64,000 nucleotides of DNA. Source: Pseudomonas sp. GL-B-19 (lineage in GTDB: Bacteria; Pseudomonadota; Gammaproteobacteria; Pseudomonadales; Pseudomonadaceae). The notes under the pieces are model-generated. The model had not been told where the DNA came from and did not search any database. It saw only the letters and a list, made by a program, of their open reading frames with translations. Of the stretch, positions 59,461-64,000 are shown piece by piece. The stretch spans positions 1-64,000 of the forward strand of contig NZ_JAHBDK010000016.1 in the NCBI RefSeq assembly GCF_019956415.1. The letters are read 5' to 3'. The first letter of the stretch is position 1, and the number at the start of each line of letters is the position of its first letter. The translations under genes and the position numbers were made by a program.

Positions 59461-62400
59461 ATGGGCGCTTTGTGGCAAACCGATACGAGTAAAACTGTGG
59501 TCCCGACTGAACCTGTGGAAGAAGCGCCATCACCTGAAAAACCCCGTAGCAGCCGTGTCAAACACGGCTGGAAGGCGTTTTGGTTGCTGCTGCTCATCAT
59601 TCTGATCGTCGTGGGGCTCGCTGCTGCCAAAGAAATGCGCACTTCGAAGTTTCAGGCACGGGAAGCCAGCAAATTCGCCGCGTCGCTGAGCTACACCCTG
59701 GAACCGGGCCCCAGCGATGCCATTCGTTACCCTGGCGCCGGGCCTTTCGATTTGCGACTGGGCTACAGCTCACTGAATGAGTTCCTGCCACGGTTACTCA
59801 AGCGCGACTACGTGATTTCAGCCCAAACGCGTTTCTCTCCAAAGCTGATGGACTACAGCGCCAAAGGCCTTTTCGTGCCCTACTCGGAGAAAATCCAGGC
59901 CGGCCTGTCGATCACCGATTGCCGCGCGTTACCGCTGTACCAGTTCAAGTATCCACAACAGCTTTATTCAAGCTTTGAATCGATTCCACCGGTGGTGATC
60001 AATAGCCTGTTGTTCATCGAGAACCGCTTTCTGCTCGACCCCAAGCAACCGTTGGCCAACCCCGCCGTGGACTGGCCGCGCTTCGGCATGGCCGCGTGGT
60101 CGCAGGTGGCCAAACTGATTCACCTGCCGGGCCAGTCGGCGGGCGGCAGTACCCTGGCGACACAGCTTGAAAAGTATCGGCACTCACCCGATGGCCTGAC
60201 GGTGTCGGGCGCGGAAAAGATCCGGCAGATGATTTCCGCCACCGTGCGGGCCTATCAGGCAGGTCCGGAAACCCTGCAGGCCCGGCAGAATGTGGTTCGC
60301 GACTACCTCAACAGTGTGCCGCTGTCGGCCGTGCCGGGCCACGGTGAAGTGCATGGCATGGCCGAGGGGTTGCGCGTCTGGTATGGCGCCGACTTCAACA
60401 AGGCCAACGAGACGCTGACCAGCACCGAAACGGACCCAAAGACCCTGGCCGCAAAAGGTTTGGCTTTGCGTGAAATGCTCTCGTTGATGATTGCCCAGCG
60501 CCGGCCTTCTCACTACCTGACCAAGGGCCGTGATGAACTGGCCGATCTTACCGACAGCCACATCCGTCTACTGGCACAGAACAACGTGATCGATGCGCCT
60601 TTCGCGGCGGCGGCGTTGGCCAGCAAGGTTACTTATCGCGATTGGCAGACTCAGCCGACCATTCAGCCGATCGAGACCAACAAAGGCATCAGCGTGGCGC
60701 GCAGCCGCCTGGGCGGGTTGCTCAATCGTCCGCTGTACGACCTTGATCGCCTCGACCTGTCTGCCACCAGCACCCTGCAAGGCGACCTGCAATCCAAGGC
60801 CACCGAGTACCTCAAGCATCTGGCCGATCCGGCGTTTGCCACGCAGATCGGCTTGATGGGCGAACGTCTGCTCACCCCCACCAGTACCACCCAGGTGCGC
60901 TACAGCTTCACTCTGTTTGAACTGACACCGGACGGCGCGCGCGTGCGGATTCAGACCGACAGCACCGACCAGCCGTTCGACATCAACGAAGGCAGCAAGC
61001 TGGAATTGGGCTCTACTGCAAAAATGCGCGTGCTCACCACCTACCTGCAAATCATCGCCGAGTTGCACGATAAATATGCCGGGATGACGGTCCCTGAACT
61101 GAAAAAAATCGACGTCCCTGACCAGGACCGCCTGAGCCGCTGGGCCGTTGATTACCTGATCGAGAACACAGACCGCAACCTGCCGGCCATGCTCGGCGCG
61201 GCGTTGGATCGCAAATACTCGGCCAGCCCCGGCGAAGCATTTTTCACCGGGGGCGGGTTGCACGTTTTCCATAACTTTCGCAAGGAAGACAACGGCCGCA
61301 TCCCCACCTTGCGCGATGCCCTGCGCGAATCCATCAACCTGCCGTTCATTCGGCTGATGCGCGACCTGGTGCGTTACGCCACGTATTCCGGCCCCAACAG
61401 CAGCGCCGAACTGCTCAAGGACGACCGCGACCCTCGGCGTCAGGAATACCTGGCCAATTTTGCCGACCGCGAAGGTACCTCGTTCCTGCTGAAGTTCTGG
61501 AAGAAGTACAAAAACAAGGACACCCAGGCGCGGCTCGACACCTTCCTCGACAGCCTGCGCCCAACCCCGATTCGCTTGGCGGCGATTCACCGTTATCTGC
61601 TGCCGCAAGCCAGTCAGGAAAGCTTTAATACCTTTGTGCGTTCGCACCTCAAAGGCCCCAAGCCCACCGGAAAACCTACCGAAAAACTCACCGACGAACG
61701 CCTTCAACGGCTGTACGAAAACTACAGCCCCGGTGCCTACGATCTGCCGGATCAGGGCTTCATCGCCAAGGTCCACCCGCTGGACCTGTGGCTGATGGGC
61801 TACCTGTTGAACAACCCTGACGCCAAGTGGAGCCAGATCGTCAAAGCCAGCCATTTCGAACGCCAGGAAGTCTATAGCTGGCTGTTCAAAAGCCGTCACA
61901 AGGGCGCCCGTGACAGCCGCATTCGCACCATGCTCGAGATCGAAGCGTTCCTCGACATTCACCAGCGCTGGCAGCAAGTCGGCTACCCGTTTGATCACTT
62001 GGTGCCGTCGCTGGCCACCGCTATTGGCAGCTCAGGTGACCGTCCGGCGGCGCTGGGCGAGTTGATCGGCACCATTCTCAACGATGGCGTGCGCATGCCG
62101 ACACTGCGCATCGACACCCTGCATTTCGCGGCGAACACACCGTACGAAACCAAATTGATCAATGATCCGGACGTAGGCAAGCGGGTCATGCCGTCTGAAG
62201 TCGCCACGGCCATGCGCGAAGCCTTGTCACAAGTGGTGGATGCCGGTACGGCGAGACGTGTGTCCGGCAGTTTCACCCTGCCCGACGGTAAACCGCTGGC
62301 CATGGGCGGCAAGACCGGCACCGGTGACAACCGCATTGCAGCCATTGGTTCCGGCGGGCGGGTCATCAGCTCCAAATCCCTCAATCGCACGGCGACCTTC

Positions 62401-62589
62401 GTGTTTTACATCGGCGATCACCATTTCGGCACCCTCACCGCCTTCGTACCGGGTCGCTCGGCCGAATCGTTCACGTTCACTTCCGCGCTGCCGGTGCAAG
62501 TGCTCAAGGGCATGGCGCCGATTCTGACGCCGTACCTGCAACCCACCGGCAACACCGGTTGCCTGCCGATTGAAGTGGTGCGGCGTTAG
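59461..62589 (+). CDS. Large class A penicillin-binding-protein-like enzyme (transglycosylase/transpeptidase)
   Basis: About 1042 residues. A membrane anchor near residues 42-62 (WLLLLIILIVVGLAAA) is followed by a divergent GT51 transglycosylase domain (INSLLFIENRFLLDP, then GGSTLATQLEKYRHSP and EKIRQMI). A transpeptidase domain carries all three motifs: SxxK as STAK (~518), SxN as SIN (~624) and KTG as GGKTGTGD (~951). The gap of about 327 residues between SIN and KTG is much longer than usual and holds a charged insert (~735-830). It builds or remodels peptidoglycan in the periplasm. ATG 59461 has GGA ten bases upstream; an in-frame ATG at 59446 lacks a ribosome binding site. Confidence 0.82.
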   Translation: MGALWQTDTSKTVVPTEPVEEAPSPEKPRSSRVKHGWKAFWLLLLIILIVVGLAAAKEMRTSKFQAREASKFAASLSYTLEPGPSDAIRYPGAGPFDLRLGYSSLNEFLPRLLKRDYVISAQTRFSPKLMDYSAKGLFVPYSEKIQAGLSITDCRALPLYQFKYPQQLYSSFESIPPVVINSLLFIENRFLLDPKQPLANPAVDWPRFGMAAWSQVAKLIHLPGQSAGGSTLATQLEKYRHSPDGLTVSGAEKIRQMISATVRAYQAGPETLQARQNVVRDYLNSVPLSAVPGHGEVHGMAEGLRVWYGADFNKANETLTSTETDPKTLAAKGLALREMLSLMIAQRRPSHYLTKGRDELADLTDSHIRLLAQNNVIDAPFAAAALASKVTYRDWQTQPTIQPIETNKGISVARSRLGGLLNRPLYDLDRLDLSATSTLQGDLQSKATEYLKHLADPAFATQIGLMGERLLTPTSTTQVRYSFTLFELTPDGARVRIQTDSTDQPFDINEGSKLELGSTAKMRVLTTYLQIIAELHDKYAGMTVPELKKIDVPDQDRLSRWAVDYLIENTDRNLPAMLGAALDRKYSASPGEAFFTGGGLHVFHNFRKEDNGRIPTLRDALRESINLPFIRLMRDLVRYATYSGPNSSAELLKDDRDPRRQEYLANFADREGTSFLLKFWKKYKNKDTQARLDTFLDSLRPTPIRLAAIHRYLLPQASQESFNTFVRSHLKGPKPTGKPTEKLTDERLQRLYENYSPGAYDLPDQGFIAKVHPLDLWLMGYLLNNPDAKWSQIVKASHFERQEVYSWLFKSRHKGARDSRIRTMLEIEAFLDIHQRWQQVGYPFDHLVPSLATAIGSSGDRPAALGELIGTILNDGVRMPTLRIDTLHFAANTPYETKLINDPDVGKRVMPSEVATAMREALSQVVDAGTARRVSGSFTLPDGKPLAMGGKTGTGDNRIAAIGSGGRVISSKSLNRTATFVFYIGDHHFGTLTAFVPGRSAESFTFTSALPVQVLKGMAPILTPYLQPTGNTGCLPIEVVRR

Positions 62590-62755
62590 CAGAATCGGTC
62601 GTGTGCGCAGGTGGTACATAATTATTTTCGACATTGATAATTTCAATGTTTTTTCAAGGACGAACTCTGACTTAACAGCAGTTATTCAAACTTTAACTTT
62701 GAGCGATGAAAGGTAGGCTGGAAGCTCCTATTAACGCTCAAGGTTTATTAGAACA

Positions 62756-64000
62756 ATGTCTGACCTACAAGGACGTATAACCGCAGATCAAGAGCTGGAC
62801 ACACTTGGCGACAGTGGCCGTCACTACGCGCTTATCAAGAGCCGCATCCCTCTCGTGTTCAAAAGCTCATCACTAAAAAGAGCCAGGGAACTAAGTTCCG
62901 CGCGAATCAGCCCCGCGACTTGGATAACAACCGCCTCACAGCACGATCACAGCCAGTTACAAGATGCCAATCTGAAACTGTGGACCGAACACAACAGCAT
63001 CGACCGGCTGTTCGATAAGTTGCAGAATGTTTATGAATTTGCCGAACCCTTATTGAGTGCCGCACTCAAGCAACACTATGGCGTCGAGGACGACGTCAAA
63101 ACAACATTCCTGCATCTTTACTTACCCAAGCAACAACCGTGGTACGCCATAGACATTTCAAAAGGTGTTGTCACCCGAACTGTTTCTCTGCTGGACGCGG
63201 CGCTGCACAACTTCGCCCGCTCCGAAACCTGTGAGGCCGATTCGGATTTCATCAGCCAACCCGATGAACGTGGGCTGTTCGACATCAAACCAATCAAACA
63301 CAAGATGTCCATCGCTCAGTTCCAGACGCTGTGTCGCGAACTGGATATTGGCGCCCGATACACCCAATACCTGCAAAGCATGTTGTTGCCCGAAGATGTC
63401 GTTGCCAAAACGCTCTTGAAGAAAAAAGTCGTCAGAAGTCAGAAAGCAGCATTCAAAGCGGCGGCGCAACTGGCGGTGGTGACCGGCGATATCGGGCCCT
63501 ACACCCGTGACGTGGTGGTGGCGATGCTTGAGGGTGAACGCAATATCAAACTCAAAGGCAAGCACCTGCGGTTTCACCAACTGTCGATGCTGGACACGAC
63601 GTTGACCGGCATCGTCCTCATCGCCCCGGATCTGGACCGGACATGGCAGACCGAGCACGTGATTGCTTATGTACCGCAAGACCCCGAACATCCGCTGAAG
63701 TCGTACCCGTCGCTCCCCGACTTCTTAAACGAACTGACTCGCCAGTTGCGGGAAAACAAACTGATCAAATCCAGCGGCATGACCTACCGCCAATACTTCA
63801 GTCAATTCGTCCCTCATCAGCAACGCGGGCTGTTTTTCGCCGAACTCCAGCAGAACCTGACCGAGGTGCGCTGGCACAAAAAAGAGCCACTGGATCAGCG
63901 ACCGCCATGGCGCGAGGAACCGGTGTCTCACCCCCGCCTGCATTTTCGTACCGAGCTGATCAACGACGGTCTGTGGACGCATCTCTATCAGCAGAAACTG
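62756..64000 (+). CDS. Dermonecrotic-toxin-like (DUF6543) protein, 5' part
   Basis: A gene starting at ATG 62756 runs open for 415 codons to the window edge with no stop. The N-terminus (ADQELDTLGDSGRHYALIKS) opens a soluble, helical protein. HFHTKEP-like and PFAAVPL-like anchors are absent, but the WTEHNSIDRLFDKLQNVYEFAEPLL, TFLHLYLPKQQPWYAIDIS and YTQYLQSMLLPEDVV blocks fit the N-terminal DUF6543 domain of Pseudomonas proteins named dermonecrotic toxin domain-containing. Those proteins are usually over 1000 residues. There is no signal peptide. AT-rich upstream gap (62590-62755) with no clear terminator after the PBP-like gene. Toxicity is inferred from the family name only. Confidence 0.65.
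   Translation, partial: MSDLQGRITADQELDTLGDSGRHYALIKSRIPLVFKSSSLKRARELSSARISPATWITTASQHDHSQLQDANLKLWTEHNSIDRLFDKLQNVYEFAEPLLSAALKQHYGVEDDVKTTFLHLYLPKQQPWYAIDISKGVVTRTVSLLDAALHNFARSETCEADSDFISQPDERGLFDIKPIKHKMSIAQFQTLCRELDIGARYTQYLQSMLLPEDVVAKTLLKKKVVRSQKAAFKAAAQLAVVTGDIGPYTRDVVVAMLEGERNIKLKGKHLRFHQLSMLDTTLTGIVLIAPDLDRTWQTEHVIAYVPQDPEHPLKSYPSLPDFLNELTRQLRENKLIKSSGMTYRQYFSQFVPHQQRGLFFAELQQNLTEVRWHKKEPLDQRPPWREEPVSHPRLHFRTELINDGLWTHLYQQKL

Noticed and set aside
59201..59605. 134-codon frame before the PBP-like gene
   Set aside because: Overlaps the start of a well-supported gene, has no ribosome binding site and no recognisable domain.

Overview
The window is a stretch of chromosome from a Pseudomonas of the fluorescens group. 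Gene content, gene order (metG, rnf/nth; argG, motY, pyrC, rnt, peroxiredoxin, bfd, bfr, grxD, argF; glpFKR-D; aatJQMP-aauSR) and the scattered GTAGGAGC-type REP/REPIN elements all point there. No rRNA, tRNA, CRISPR array or intact insertion sequence was found. Assignments rest on protein motifs and remembered family comparisons; no database search was run.

Layout. 0-7.2 kb: metG, then a five-gene Rnf-type redox operon (rnfA, B, D, G, E) with nth and a small PA3496-family gene. There is no rnfC, and RnfA/RnfE lack three of the four cysteines that hold the intramembrane iron centre. 7.2-9.1 kb: an orphan NarL/FixJ response regulator, a G-poor AT-rich stretch and an orphan membrane protein. 9.2-21.2 kb: arginine, pyrimidine, iron-storage and redox housekeeping genes (argG, motY, pyrC, rnt, 2-Cys peroxiredoxin, bfd, bfr, grxD), a molybdopterin oxidoreductase, two tiny membrane proteins, argF and a coupled ABC ATPase. 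Tandem ArgR-type operators lie before argG and argF. 21.3-28.2 kb: phzF-like gene, ybaK, then the glycerol regulon glpF, glpK, glpR, glpD with GlpR-type sites.

28.3-35.7 kb: the acidic amino acid uptake system aatJQMP with its two-component system aauSR and glpM. A sigma-54 promoter and two TTCGG-N4-CCGAA sites spaced 31 bp apart lie before aatJ, and a 177-nt long-hairpin element separates aatJ from aatQ. 35.8-44 kb: a FrnE-type DsbA protein, a DUF6124 gene with a long structured leader, an exported hydrolase and a 1735-residue toxin-like protein. 44-49 kb: metE/metR divergent pair, GNAT, LysE-type exporter, NUDIX, DUF4234 protein. 49.7-50.8 kb: a decaying locus with a permease fragment and a frameshifted LuxR gene. 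50.9-59 kb: an FMN-binding glutamate-synthase-family protein, a glycan-modifying group (GT39-like, GtrA, GtrII-like, OpgC-like) and an amino acid permease. 59.4-64 kb: a large penicillin-binding-protein-like enzyme and the first 415 codons of a dermonecrotic-toxin (DUF6543)-type protein running off the window.

The strongest leads for undescribed biology are the stripped-down Rnf operon, the DUF6124 leader RNA with mutually exclusive pairings, the aatJ-aatQ hairpin element and the two large toxin-like proteins.
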